Source: Cymbidium sinense (lineage: Eukaryota; Streptophyta; Magnoliopsida; Asparagales; Orchidaceae). Taken from it: a stretch of 64,000 nt of DNA. The stretch's first letter is position 1; the number at the start of each line of letters is the position of its first letter. The DNA lies in assembly GCA_021442155.1 (NCBI GenBank), contig CM038215.1:4426976-4490975 (forward strand), given 5' to 3'. Below, piece after piece: positions 1-11,598 of the stretch. Under the pieces are notes generated by a model. It saw nothing but the letters and a program-made list of their open reading frames with translations, was not told the origin of the DNA and did not search any database. The translations under genes and the position numbers were made by a program.

Positions 1-289
1 TTATTTTAGTTTATGTTTATTTTATTTTATTTAGGTTTATATTTAGTTTAGATTTTAGGTTTAATGTAGGTATTTATTTTAGTATTTTAGGGATGTAAGT
101 TTGGTATTTATTTAGTTTTTTAGGGTTTAGGGTTTAGGGTTTTAAGGTTTTGGGTTTAGAGTTTAGGGTTGCAGGTGTATGGTTTAAATTTTAGGGTTAG
201 GGTTTTTTTTTATTTTTTAAAAATAAGTAAATTGGTAGGTTTAGGTTTATTTATTTTATTTAGTTTATTTATCATTTATTCTAGTTTAT
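1..289. repeat. Degenerate telomere-like TTTA/TTTAGGG-rich sequence
   Basis: This is T/A-rich low-complexity sequence made of TTTA, TTTAGG and TTTAGGG variants. Around 116-148 there are about three consecutive perfect TTTAGGG units, followed by degenerate units (TTTTAAGG, TTTTGGG, TTTAGAG) to about 215. TTTAGGG is the usual plant telomere unit, so this resembles an old interstitial telomeric repeat or a simple-sequence expansion. No gene is visible. Confidence 0.7.
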
Positions 290-1008
290 GAGTTATTTAA
301 AATTTAATTATGAGTGATTAGTTGGGTAGAAAAGTTATTTTTATCCTAAGAGCGTAATTGTATCCAAGCCACACATGAAAGCATCTATCATTTAAGAACT
401 ATGTAAAGCTTGTCTAGAATGCACAATGTAAACATAACATCAAACAATTATATTATCATAAAGAATAAAGGCATTGGGTAGCCACAAGAAGAGAAAAGAT
501 GGGTAGTGAGCATTATACAACTTGGAATACAAAAGAATAATTATAATTATATTAAATGATATGGGGTCTTCTTTCTTCATATCTCCATTTTGAGTTTCTT
601 TGATTTGATGGTGCTTGCTTCAAAGGCATCAGAGTGACAAAGCCTTCTAGAACATCCTAATCATAGCACTAATCCTAATTCTTATTACAAAAATTACATT
701 TATGTGGGAAAAGTATATCTAACTATAGTTGCAAAATAGAGATTAGCTAAATATACATAAAATCCCAAGAAGTTGTATTTATAATTTGGACTTAGCACCC
801 TACAAATGGGTAACTAAGCCCATTTGTCCTAACTTGATTATGCTTAAGGATTTAAGCAACCTACAAAGAGTTCACATTTATTTTAAGCATCCCTTAAGCA
901 TAATTAGTAAAGATGATTAAGCTAATATTGGCTACCATCAAGTCTGTGAAGCATACACCCTAACATCCAATCTAAAATAATACATCATAAAAGAAAACAT
1001 ACATCACA
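290..1008 (-). mobile_element. Truncated LTR fragment (U5-side portion) of the Tat-like family
   Basis: This stretch aligns colinearly with 3428-4165 inside the solo LTR. Shared blocks include the opening ATGAGTT/TTTAAAATTTAATTAT, the CCAAGCCACACAT block and the final AAAACATACATCA block. Both ends break into TTTAGGG/TTTA-rich sequence, so only about a tenth of an LTR is present. Orientation is taken from the homologous LTRs, whose coding direction is minus. Confidence 0.75.
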
Positions 1009-1034
1009 TTTAGGGTTTATGTTTATTAGTTTAG

Positions 1035-1106
<72 letters not shown>

Positions 1107-1190
1107 AGTTTTATTTTGGGGTTTATTTTATTTTAGGTTTAGTGTTTATTTGGGTTTATTAGGGTTATTATGTTTTAGTGCTCTTGTGCT
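1009..1190. repeat. TTTA-rich sequence with a (TTA)n microsatellite
   Basis: A nearly perfect TTA/ATT microsatellite of about 23 units lies at 1036-1106. It sits within sequence that again shows TTTAGGG-like variants (near 1006-1015 and 1135-1170), matching the composition left of the LTR fragment. No coding potential is seen. Confidence 0.85.
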
Positions 1191-2270
1191 CTTTCAATTA
1201 CCAAAGCCTAAGAGGCTAGAGGAAGTGGGCAAGAGCCATGATCCTAACTATTGCCTGTACCACCGCATGTTAGGCCATGTCTTAGAGGATTGTATCACTT
1301 TTATAGACTAGCTTGAGCACAACTACAAGTTGAGAGCCATAGTTACCCTTAAGGAATACTTATTAGAACAACCATCCAGTTCTGTCAAAGTAATCCTTGA
1401 TACTTGCGATCCTCTTAAGACCAAAGAAGGTTAGGATATCTCCCTATCCCGAACCTTTAAGAAGATCATTTCTAAGATCAAGAAGCTTTCCTTATAGATG
1501 CATGAAGTAGCTCAACCCTCCAACACCAAGGAAGGTTTGCTAGTTGTAAAGGATAACTCGGGGAGGGTGACAGCCTAGTACCTGCAGTAGCTCATCGTAC
1601 TTGCCCGAGATAGTCCAGTAGCATAGCCACCGTCCAAGTCCAGTACTCCCTCCACCATTACAGCTACCACCTTTTATACTGATATGAGTGTTGTATCTAT
1701 AGATAAGGGCACTAAATCCCTTACCATGCTTACTTTACTTGATTTCTATCATGCACCTCCATCCAAAAAGAAATTAATGAAGAAAGTTGATTCTACTTAT
1801 ATATTGTCTACTTTTGATGCTCTTGATTTTATTCTATTGAAAGCTCTCCTGCAAATAAAAATAGCTCTAGTTGATCCTTTCCTTCGATTTAGAGTGAGAC
1901 TATCCTTCTAATCAATCGTTTACCTCTTGAGATTGACTTGGAGTCAACGGACTTTGAGGATCCCATAAGAGAAGCTATAGGTAGCATGAAAGGTAGAACT
2001 TTCCACAAGCTCATCTTTTGAGATGTCATAAGTCAATCTACATAGTGGCAAAGTTTTACCTCTTAGGGTAGCACCTCGATAAGGGTAAGCAAGTCATTCC
2101 ATGAGCAGAAAGCTCATTGGATGCTCCACCCATGGATATGCTTGTGGAGGACCGAGTTGATTACAATGTCTTAGCTCACCTTAAAAGTTTTAAAGCTAAG
2201 ATATATGACACCCCATGAGATGAGGAATTCTTATCAAGGCCTTATTTTACCTAGAGATATGCTTAACTTG
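1191..2270 (+). pseudogene. Element D, part 1: Gag C-terminus and Gag-protease spacer remnant
   Basis: This + strand remnant is homologous to the minus-strand Gag regions of A and B. Around 1245-1290 it encodes a zinc knuckle of the form C-x2-H-x4-H-x4-C (CLYHRMLGHVLEDC), the CHHC variant typical of Tat-lineage Gag, preceded by a KRLEEVGKSHDPN-like lead-in. A spacer follows containing DKGTKSLTMLTLLDFY (1684-1911 is its longest open stretch). The tail near 2150-2268 matches the segment just before protease in B (EDRVDYN...HLK...HEMRNS). Several in-frame stops (near 1310, 1432, 1495, 1576) and frameshifts make it non-functional. It ends where the solo LTR begins, and the protease active-site region is missing between parts 1 and 2. 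Confidence 0.8.
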
Positions 2271-4199
2271 AAGGTGATCGGGTATAACATTGAGGTATGA
2301 TGTACTATCTCAAAAGATATAGGCATGGACCTAATCACAGAATAAGGACTCCTTAGGCATGAAGGGTCTTGAATGTACCATATGTCTCTTACTTTACATG
2401 AATGGATAAAATAGAGTTTATATTAAACCAGGTTCTTAAGTTCTATGAGGAAAGCCTAGTTAATTACATCTTAGGAAGTGAAATTTTTTAAGAATACTCT
2501 GATTAAAGTAAACAATTATCATCTCCAAAGATTTCAATGTTAGACTATCAAAAGATTGGTTGTATTTGGAAAATGAACTCAGAAAGTTCAAGGAGAAGAT
2601 AAATTTTTTAAATCCAAATGAAATAAGTAGGAAATGCTCATGATATTAGGAAGCCTAGTGAACATTCCAATATATCCTATGGTTGGTCTTTATGATTTTG
2701 AAGTTGAGGAGATTTATATGTTTTAAGTTAAAATTTAATTAGATTACTAGGGCTTATAATCCACCAACCTAAGGTTATGGGAATGCCTAAGAGGTGAGGA
2801 TTTATGTTGGTCACCCAAAGGAAATGGCTACCTCGAATCTTAAATTTACGGAGCTTTAGTATGAGCTAAAGCACGGCCTAAATCTAAGCGATAGGTGGAC
2901 GTAAGGGTTCACCTCCATAAGAGAATAAATTTTCTGACTTCTAGACTTATAATCATGTAGAGTGGCTGCCAGCTAACTCCTCCTATGATTTTAAAACCAT
3001 GTAGTTTGGTCTTATGAATTATAAGATAGTTAGGGTAGTTATTTAATTAGAAAGAGACTAAAGTTCTAAACACACTCCCTAAGAGACTAGAGCATGAGTC
3101 GTATTAGAAAATGACTTAATCTATAGATGCAAAAAATTTTCAAATTTTATTTCATTTTAGAAACATCATTTTAATAGAGGATTTTGGATTTCTTATGCCT
3201 AAATTCATGATGAAATAGGTTATGGGTCAAATCAGTTAGAAGAAGGTGTTCTCGACCACACGGGATGCCCTCACAGGTCAAGCATTCCTTTATCATGCAA
3301 TGATGGAGATCCTTCATGTTAAAGAGAAAAAGAATAGGCATGAATGATGTGAAATATACAACCATACAGCTAATGAGTTGTTAAATCTTTTAATTATCTT
3401 ATTTATTTCTTAGGATTTATGATGAGGTTATGAGTTGTTTAAAATTTAATTATAAGTGGTTATTTTGGTAGAAACATTATTTTTATCCTATGTGCCTAAT
3501 CATATCCAAGCCACACATTAACACATCAATCATTTAAGAAACTATGGAAAGCAAGCTGTCCTAATGCATAATGTAAACATAACATCAAACAATTATATAA
3601 ACTATTGTAAAAGAATAAAAGGCGCGTCCTCCATAAATTGAAGAGAGAAAAGATGGTAGCGAAATTCAACCCTTATACAACCTGGAATATGAAAGAATAA
3701 TTATAATTGTATTAAATGCTATAGGAGTCTTCTTTCTTCATATCTCCATTTTTGATTTGGATCCTTCTTTGATATGTGGTTACTTGCTTCAAAGGCATCA
3801 CAAGGCACCTGATAAACCTTCGCATTACTCATTCCTAATCCCCATAGTACTAATCTTAATTCCTATTACAAAGTTACATTTCTATGGGAAAAGTAAATCT
3901 AACTTCACCAAGAAATAGAGGTTAGCTAAATATACATATAATCCCAAGCGTTGTATTTATAATTTGGACTTAGCACCCCACACATGGGTAACTTAATCTA
4001 ACTTGGATTATGCTTAAGGAATTAAGCAACCTAAAAAAGAGCATTCAGATTTATTTTAAGCATCTCTTAAGCATAATCCCTATAGAAAAATGATTAGGCT
4101 CATATTGGCCTATCATCCATACAATGCATACACCCTAACATCCAATCTAAAATAATACATCATAAAATAAAACATACATCATATCATACACCATCCTAA

Positions 4200-7100
4200 C
4201 TTAAAGCTAGAAGTGGGTACTTAATTCTAATGTGTGTATTAAGGTTTGTGTGGTAAGTCTTGTTAGGCAATAGTGTTGTATTTTCTAAGTGTAGAAGGAT
4301 TCAATTTAACATGAAAGGTTGATTTAACTTGAAGTAGTTTAATTTATTTGAGAAATTTAATTTGTATTTTCTTTTGTTTTATTTTATTACACTTAGCAAC
4401 TAAGTGTTATAAAAAGAAGAAAGGAGGATTGCCCTCTTTCATACCAACCTTAAGTCACTTTCTAAAGTATTTTAATTTGATTTTGTTTTCTTTAGTGAAT
4501 GGCTTATTAAATGATTTAATTAATCCTAAGTTTAGTTTCACTTTCAATAATCCTTTTCAAAATGAAAGGTATCTTAAGATTAATTTAATTGAATTACTAC
4601 CACATGACATATATTAAATCATTCCTTTCCATTACATGTAACATCCATATGATTTATTCCTAAGTGTATCTGTACATGCAACATATTTTAGCACGCTTAA
4701 ATGATGAATGTATGTGTATATTTAGAATTTATATTTTATTTGACTTAATTATTTAAACATGAATTAAAACTTTATCCAAATTCTACAAAATACATAAGAA
4801 TGAAATTAAATGGGTATGTACCATTGTTAAACCAGGGGATGTGAGGTAAGAAAATGACCTTCTTGGGCTAGCTAAAGCCATATTCTGGATGTATAGACTA
4901 TATACTCATTTGCATTCAAACATATTTAAATTCATATACATGAACATAGGGAAGTAAGCACCAAATCATATTCTTGGGATTGTATATTTTTATTGAATTA
5001 TTTATATATATGAATTAAAGCTCTATCAAAATTTAATGAAATACATAAGAATGAAATCAAATTATGTCATTGTTAAACTAGGAAAGTGAGGTAATCAAAT
5101 GACCTCAAGCTATAAGCACATGCAATCAACACATGAATAGATGAAAGAGAACTCAACATTCATACACTTAAGTTATAAACACATGCATTTCTTATGTATT
5201 TATAACTAGCATCATAACACATATTATTATTCATTTATAAGCTTTTGAAAAATACATTTGGAATTAATAGTGCTAATAAACATGCATATATTAAATTAAA
5301 TCAAAACATGCAAGCTTACATAAAGGAAATCCATTTTATTTTACTTGATTTTGAAAAGATGGATTCATGAATTCAAATGACATCCAAATTTAACATGATT
5401 GGAAAGAGGACAATCAAATATAAGCATGTGATTCATTGAACTAAACTAGTTCTTAGGAACAATCAAATCAAATAAAATTATTTAAAGCAAACCAAAGCTT
5501 CTTTATTAATTAAGTTTTAAATTTGATTTGATTTAAAGAGGAGAAGAGAAATCATTACTTATTGTTTTAAACCCTTTATTTAATTAATTAAGGTGTGATA
5601 TGATTATGATTTCAATTTGATTAAGTGATTTAATTAATTAGTTAAATCTTAATTAATTTCATTTTAAAAAAAGTGTGAAATGAATTTAAGGAAAGGGGTC
5701 CCAACCTTATTCCTTAGTTCACATACTATTGAACAATGATTAATAAACTTAATTAACCAATTTATTACTATTCATTAGATTAATTAATCATTAATTAAAT
5801 AAAAAGAGTAGTTAAGGTTTAATTAGTCAATTTTCTTAATAAAGTCATCAATAAATCCCAAGAAAATCATGGGAGGCAGAGGTCATCCGATTAAATTAAC
5901 CCACAAAATTTAGGATTAATTTCTCAAGTAATTAATGAGTAATTAAGCTAATTAATGTTGCAATTAAACCTTAATAAAACCTTAATTACTATTCAAATAT
6001 AATTAAGATCATTTTTAATTAATTCTCTTCAGAAATACCTTTAAAATGAGTATTTATTTTCATTTTTTATTTCTCTATGATTTTTAGAAGTTTCAGCCAT
6101 TAAAAATGATTAATTAAGCTTAATTAAAGCCCAATCCTGTTAGCGCCACATGGAGCGCTGATGCAGCATGCCTTCCACATGACACCGCGGGATTGGCTAC
6201 TTAAAACTTATCCAACTTAGCACATACATGGGGGTGGCGGATGCACTTTCTCATCCGCTATTTAGATCAAATGGCTATGATTAATCTCACAACTTAATAA
6301 GATTAAATCAGATCGATCTAGTGGATCTAATCACACCCATCCATTCTGATCAAGTAAAATAGATGGTGTGTGATCTATCATCACACAAGTGAGGGAGAAT
6401 GGAGTCTATCCACCATTACTCACTTGATCCGAGCTTACTCGAGCTTGGATCAACTCTAAAAAGATCTCAGACCTTCATGACATCGATCGGTGGGGATCTA
6501 ATGGTCAAGATCACATGAGATGCAAGTTTTCTTTAAAAACCTCCAACCCATTTTTGCCTAAGGCTTAGTTTTGGAGCATACCTCACCGGAGCTCAAGACT
6601 AGTGGCTCGAATGATTGAGAAAGCTTCATCTAATGGAGATGAAACCATGAGAGTAGCAATTGGATTAATACTTGACGTTCGCTCAGAAGGCCAAGAACCG
6701 ATAATTTGGAGCTCGAATTTGATCGAAGCCCCACATCCGGTTCGATAAGCATGGGAGAGGATTTGTTCTTGCTCGATGAGGCCTAGTGGAGGTGCGTGCA
6801 AAGTTAATCTAAGTTTTATGGAGAAATGGGGAAGTTAGGTTAGAAATGGAAGAGTCCTATTTTAGGATAGACAGGAATGACATTTTTCGATCGAGGAACA
6901 AACTTGAGAGCCTAGGGAATGGCTACAGTGGCTCGTCTTGGGTAGCTAGAGCTCTGAGGAATGATTTTTGTGTGTGTTTGAGTGAAAATGAGGGGGTGTA
7001 TACCCCCTTTCATCCTAATCAGATGGTGGGATATCGTTTGGCTTCTAATGGCTATTTGACCATCTCAGGGAGTCATGGGTGGCAGGGAGGAGGTGAGTTT

Positions 7101-7250
7101 GCTCGGCTTGGTTGAAGGTGGTGGAGGTGGCCAAGAAGGAATCATGGGTGTCTATGGGTTTCAAATTCTCCAATGGGGAGGGTGATTTCACCTCCCATGG
7201 GTCACACCCATCCACCCCATGGGTTAGGTTGCAAAGGTCTTAGTGCCTAA
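4200..7250. other. Interior of the solo LTR: AT-rich spacer and GC-richer block, no gene
   Basis: From 4200 to 6120 the sequence is AATTAATT-rich and low in information. From about 6130 to 7250 it is more GC-rich with several open stretches on both strands (for example 6583-6801 minus and 6846-7115 plus). Those reading frames are not kept in the homologous LTR at 39790-41050, so I do not call them genes. In LTR orientation this block is central and could hold promoter or regulatory sequence, but I see no convincing TATA box or start site. Confidence 0.5.
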
Positions 7251-7399
7251 GTGGACCATTGGGAGAGTACCAAGTGGCCAAGGAATGGAAATGACCACTT
7301 TCATGGGTGATTTGTCTCTTGTGATGCCCTTGAACTAAGGGTAGAATGATCATTTGGCATTAGATTTGATTTGGACAAATTTGAAATGAGCCAAAAGTG

Positions 7400-8300
7400 A
7401 GTTTGCCCAAATTTCAAGTCAATTAGAGTTGATTTGGTTAGGTTTAGCTCAATTTGACTCATTTAGGTCAAATTGCATTACGTTGGGTCAAGTTGACCTA
7501 TTGGTCAAATTGGGTTAATCCAAGGGTCGAGTCAAGTTCATATGGTCATTTGGGTTGTTTTGGTTCAATTGGTTTGGTTAAGTTTGGCTTAGATTTTATT
7601 TTGGCTCATTTGAATTCATTTGGGTCAAATGGGTTAAGTTGACCAATTTGACCAAATTGGCCAAATTGGCTTTGGTTGGGTGTTTGTTTGGATTTAGTTG
7701 ACCAATTGATGATGATTGTAGGCTTTGGTTTCAATTAATTTGGATTTAATTTTGATTTAGGCCAACTTGAACATATAGGTCAATTTGGGCTAAGTAGGTC
7801 AATTGGGTTCAATTAGGTCCAATCATTATTTTGGTCAAGTTCAACAATCAATTTGGAATGAACTTGAGCCATTGGTTGCAATCAATTTGGTTTATATTTT
7901 GATTTGACCTAATTTGATCTTTTAGGTCAATTTGGGTCAACTTAGGTGAAGAGGGCCAATTGGGTCTGGTTTAACTCAATTGATTATCAAGTCATATTCA
8001 AATATTGATTTTAATTTGGTATGAATCATTGGTTTCAAGGGATTTGGCTCAGGTTGTAATTTGGCTAGTTTGGGTTCATATGGGTTAAGGGGTTGACTTG
8101 GTCAAATGACCAAGTTGACTTGGTTTGACTCAATTTGTGATAATTGATCAACCTAGGGTGATCAATAATCATGATGGGAGGTTTTGATGTACTTGGTTCA
8201 ATCCAATTTGGACAACATTAGAACTTGGCTCAAACAGATCAAATTGGCCACTTTGGGTCAAGTGGACCAATAGGGTTTAGTTAGCTTGATTTTAGATTGA
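7400..8300. promoter_or_regulatory. U3 field of TTGACC/GGTCAA motifs (W-box-like), solo LTR copy
   Basis: There are dense, irregularly spaced GGTCAA and TTGACC hexamers, often back to back (GGTCAAGTTGACC near 7487; TTGACCAATTTGACC near 7636). The same field is present at 13310-13800 and 41140-42010. TTGAC(C/T) is the core of the plant WRKY-binding W-box. The field lies in the U3 side of the LTR relative to the minus coding strand. A regulatory role is inferred only; the motif could also be a decayed short tandem repeat. Confidence 0.5.
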
Positions 8301-8569
8301 GTTTGATTTAGTTGAGTTTATATATGGATTTGGGATTTATATATAAATTTAATTGTTGGGTTCAAATGGGTTTGGTTCATTTGAATAATTCAAGTCAAAA
8401 GGGTTAAGTTGGTTTGACTTTTGATTTTGGTTTGGCTTGGTGATTGTAGATTTTATTTATATTTGAATATGATTGAAGGTATGATTGATTCAAAAAATTG
8501 ATTGAATTGGGTTTTGGAATGAATGAATTTCAAGTCCATGGAGTTGAGTCATGTGGCTTAGGTTTGGAT

Positions 8570-9080
8570 TTTGATTTGGTTTGATTTAGTTTTGATGATT
8601 TAAATGTATATTTCATTTAAATTTGTGAAGATAATTAAAAATATGATTTATTTGTGAGAAAATTAATTGAGTTTGACTTTATTTGGATTAAGATTTGGCT
8701 AAGTCCTTGGGATAGGTCATATGTCTTAGGAAAGGTTTTGATTTAATTTGATTTAGTTTGATTTAGTTTTGATCATTTGAATGTAGATTTTGATTTACAT
8801 TAAGGAAGATGATTGAAAGTATAAATTGATTATGAGAAAATCAATTGATTTTGGATTAATTTGGATTAAGATTTGGCAAAGTCCATGGGATAGGTCATAT
8901 GTCTTAGGAAAGGTTTTGATTTAATTTGATTTAGTTTTGATCATTTGAATGTAGATTTGATTTATATTAAGGAAGATGATTGAAAGTATAAATTGATTAT
9001 GAGAAAATCAATTGATTTTGGATTTATTTGGATTAAGATTTGGCTAAGTCCATGGGATAGATCATATGGCTTAGGAAGGT
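8570..9080. repeat. About 175 bp tandem repeat inside the solo LTR
   Basis: Three consecutive diverged copies share the blocks GATTAAGATTTGGC, AAGTCC(A/T)TGGGATAG, GTCATATG(T/G)CTTAGGAAAGG and GATTATGAGAAAATCAATTG. Copies begin near 8570, 8690 and 8870. A related two-copy version is at 14110-14460, while the homologous place in the C LTR (near 42350) appears to have one, so copy number varies between LTRs. Confidence 0.65.
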
Positions 9081-9398
9081 TTTCAAGTTTGGATTTCATC
9101 ATGGGCTTCGCTCATTTGGTTTTGGAATTTTGGTTTGGATTTGGATTTGATTTTGATGTTTGAATTGAACTTGAGGTTTGGTTTGAGAAGGTGAACATGG
9201 ATTGGATTTGGGTTGTAGGTGGATTATCCTAATCCCTAAGGCATAACCTAATCCTATGGTTAACCCTTCTAAGTCTTAGCTTAGAAGTGTTTACCTAATT
9301 GTTAGAAGTGTCTTATGACTAGGGAAGTCTTAGTGTATAGAAGACTCTTAAGTCTAAGATGGGAAGATTGAATCTGCACTCCAAAAGTGCAGTCAACA

Positions 9399-9665
9399 TG
9401 CCTTAAGCTCCATAGTGTTTCTCTCGGAGATAGATTATTGGAAGACCAAAGCCAAGTTTCATATTATAGACTTGGAAACATCTTTGAATGTTTTCTAGGG
9501 AGACCATGGATACATGAGAACAACATAGTCCCATCCTCTCTACTTCAGTGTATGAAGTTCATGAGAGGTGGGATCATCTACTGTGTCAAAGGAGATCTCA
9601 AGCCATTTGCAATTCATGAGGTTGGCATAGATGATGATGCGGCTAACTACCTCCCATAAAATCAA
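9399..9665 (+). pseudogene. Element D, part 2: C-terminal end of protease domain
   Basis: The reading frame resumes right after the solo LTR with residues matching the end of the Tat aspartic protease. It contains FLGRPWIHENNIVPSSL, the conserved LLGRPWIH segment that closes the protease fold, then a CMKF...CVKGDLKPF tail and a stop near 9658. The catalytic D-(S/T)-G part, which should lie about 0.4 kb upstream, was lost when the LTR inserted or later. Homologous to - strand sequence at 22230-22400 (A), 49560-49700 (C) and 55970-56140 (B). Confidence 0.75.
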
Positions 9666-9820
9666 CAAGTCTATTCTTGCAAACTTGGCCAAAGATTAAA
9701 AATAAAAGAAAAATAAAAGAAAAATAAAAACAAAATAAAAAGAAAGAGAAAAAGAGAAAGAAAAGGAAAGATAAAATGAAAAAGAAAATAAAAGGGAGTG
9801 GAAATAGAATAGGAGGAGGA
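9666..9820 (+). repeat. Purine (A/G)-rich low-complexity tract in element D
   Basis: A run of AAAAATAAAAG and AAAGAGAAAG units lies between protease and RT. The same tract, pyrimidine-rich on the + strand, sits at the same place in A (22040-22130), C (49380-49440) and B (55790-55850), so it belongs to the element. In the sense direction it could encode a lysine/glutamate-rich linker. The open stretch on the opposite strand (9671-9856) is a shadow of this composition. Confidence 0.7.
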
Positions 9821-10760
9821 AGTAGAGCCTAACATTAGAATCCACCCATTACTCATTAAACATATGGGTAGATGACCCGACCTCCACCAAGGAGGAAGAG
9901 GCCACTGAGGCAGTCGGGTGGAAAACCTTCTTATTGGCCACCAAGGTTATGTCTCCTACCGTGAGTACACCTGCTATCCATATAAACTTAAAAACTAGTT
10001 CATAGAATGAGTCTTATATGGTTAGCACACCAACCAGCTCTTCTCAGTAGTAGATTCCCTTGGAGGTGATACTTGAACCACATAGCGATGAAGACCAGGC
10101 TCCAAAGAAAAGCATAAGTGTATCCAAGTCTATATATGAAATAATTAGGCATCAGTTGGGAACCTTAGCTATAACCCCACTTTCCTCTCAAAAAAGTTGA
10201 GGGTTTAGTAGTTAAGGAAGCCCCTTAGTCATCCATGTGTGAAGACTCGAGAGGTTCGGAGCATCATCCTCAAATCAAGAAGTTGATGTAGAACTTGAGG
10301 ATGATTCATATAAAAATTTAATAGAATTACCTTTTGATTGGTACTTGCCTTATGTTCATAATTTAACAAAAAAAAGAGTTAATACCACATACTTGGTCAA
10401 AGCACATGTCAAACTACTTCGAAGGAATATAGAAGAACAAATGCAAAAGCTCTCAATCAAGATCGGGACTAGGATTTTGTATAATGGGTCCAGTCAATGA
10501 TGACGATTACTGCTTAGTCATCACCAATCATTTGGAATCTGATAGGTTCTTTTCAAATCACATTAACTCATATGAAGAGTTGTGCTTATAAACTTTAGAT
10601 GATCTAGATGATTTTGAAGATAAAGATGCACTACCAAAGTTTGAAGAAGAGATCGAGTCAACCATCGATGAGCTTAAGGAAATCAACTTAGGAACTGAAG
10701 AAGATCCACACCTGACATACATCAGTTCTTTGTTGAATGAATTTGAAACCAATGACTTAG
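9821..10760 (+). pseudogene. Element D: protease-RT linker remnant
   Basis: This interrupted frame corresponds to the linker best preserved in A at 21248-21637. Near 10500-10745 it encodes NDDDYCLVITNHLESDRF-like and then acidic EEIESTIDELKEIN-like residues leading to the RT N-terminal lead-in. It has several stops and an imperfect frame. The function of the linker is not recognised; it is conserved between copies in order and content. Confidence 0.6.
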
Positions 10761-11590
10761 TTAGGCTATTGATTAAGTTTAAGGACTGCTTTGCATGGAG
10801 TTATAAAGAGATGCCTAGATTGACTCTCAATGTAACGGTCCATAAATAAGCAACAGAACCTAATGCTAACCCTATCATGCAAGCTCCTAGACACATGCGA
10901 TTAGATATAGAATAATAATTCATTTATGAAGTCAAGAAACTGATCGATGCTGGCTTCATCAAGGAAGAAAAATACCCTACCTAGTTAGCCAGCATCATCC
11001 AGTTAAGAAACATAATGGCCAAATTCACATATGCATCAATTTTATGGATTTAAATAAGGCATGTCCAAAAGACAAATTTCTACTACCAATCCCAAAGCTG
11101 ATGGTGGACATTGCCTCATCTCATGCAATCTTCTCTTTCATGGATGGCTCATCTGGGTATAACCAAATAAATATGGCCCCTAAAGATGAAAGAAACACTG
11201 CTTTTAGAGCCGTGATCAAAATATATTGCTATATGGTCATGCCTTTTAACCTTAAAATTGTTGGTGCTACATTCCAGCAGGCTATGACTCAAATCTTCGA
11301 CAAACTCATTCATCATCAAGTTGAGTTCTATGTTGATGATCTCATGGTCAAAAGTATAGAAAAGGAAGACCATCTCTTTGACTTGAGCATAATTTTTGAA
11401 TAGTTAAGATAATTTAACCTCAAAGGAACCCCTTGAAGTGCATTTGAGTAGTTTCAAGGAAATTCCTTGGTTTGTTCTTGACAGGGAATCAAAATTGATC
11501 CGGAGAAGATCAAGATGATATTAGAAATGCCACCCCTAAAAGTTTAACTCAAATCGATCATTCCATGGTTATATCTAAGATGCTTTATAT
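10760..11590 (+). pseudogene. Element D: reverse transcriptase domain remnant
   Basis: This was the Ty3/gypsy reverse transcriptase, which copies element RNA into DNA in the virus-like particle. The lead-in FKDCFAWSYKEMPRL (near 10770-10820) and AGFIKEEKYPT are typical of Tat RT. The open stretch 11044-11403 holds DLNKACPKDKF, motif A FMDGSSGYNQI (catalytic Asp), AFRAVIK and the active-site box VEFYVDDLMVKS (near 11323-11355), so the YVDD catalytic pair survives. Stops lie before and after this stretch (for example after CVKSIEKEDHL...IIFE at 11404), and the frame shifts near 11030. Non-functional as it stands. Confidence 0.85.
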
Positions 11591-11598
11591 CCAACTTA

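Larger units (their letters stand above)
2271..9398 (-). mobile_element. Near-complete solo LTR (about 7.1 kb), minus orientation, inside element D
   Basis: This is colinear with the full LTR at 35424-42729 (anchor offset about 33240 near 2277 and about 33300 near 9240). It has no internal coding region of its own. The right terminus is exact: the LTR ends at ...GTCAACA (minus strand TGTTGAC...) at 9398, and element D coding homology resumes immediately. The left end lacks about 130 bp compared with the LTR start at 31589. Internal landmarks in + order are U5-type sequence (2271-4200), AT-rich spacer, a more GC-rich block (about 6130-7250), the TTGACC/GGTCAA field (about 7400-8300), 175 bp repeats (8570-9080) and the terminal block. 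No clear target-site duplication is visible, partly because the left end is truncated. Confidence 0.8.

Noticed and set aside
1684..1911. A separate small + strand gene
   Set aside because: Its sequence matches the Gag-protease spacer (DKGTKSLTMLTLLDFY) of A, B and C, so it is part of element D.
4348..4617. 89-codon + frame with a hydrophobic N-terminus as a small secreted protein
   Set aside because: It lies inside the LTR; the matching places in the other LTRs (33810-34080, 37690-37950) do not preserve the frame. The composition is simply T-rich.
6583..7115. Open frames on both strands in the GC-richer part of the solo LTR (72 and 89 codons) as possible genes
   Set aside because: The homologous region of the C LTR (about 40200-40800) does not keep either frame, and no protein family is recognisable.
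7400..8300. Satellite or tandem repeat made of GGTCAA units
   Set aside because: Spacing is irregular and there is no constant period, so it is described as a motif field rather than a satellite.
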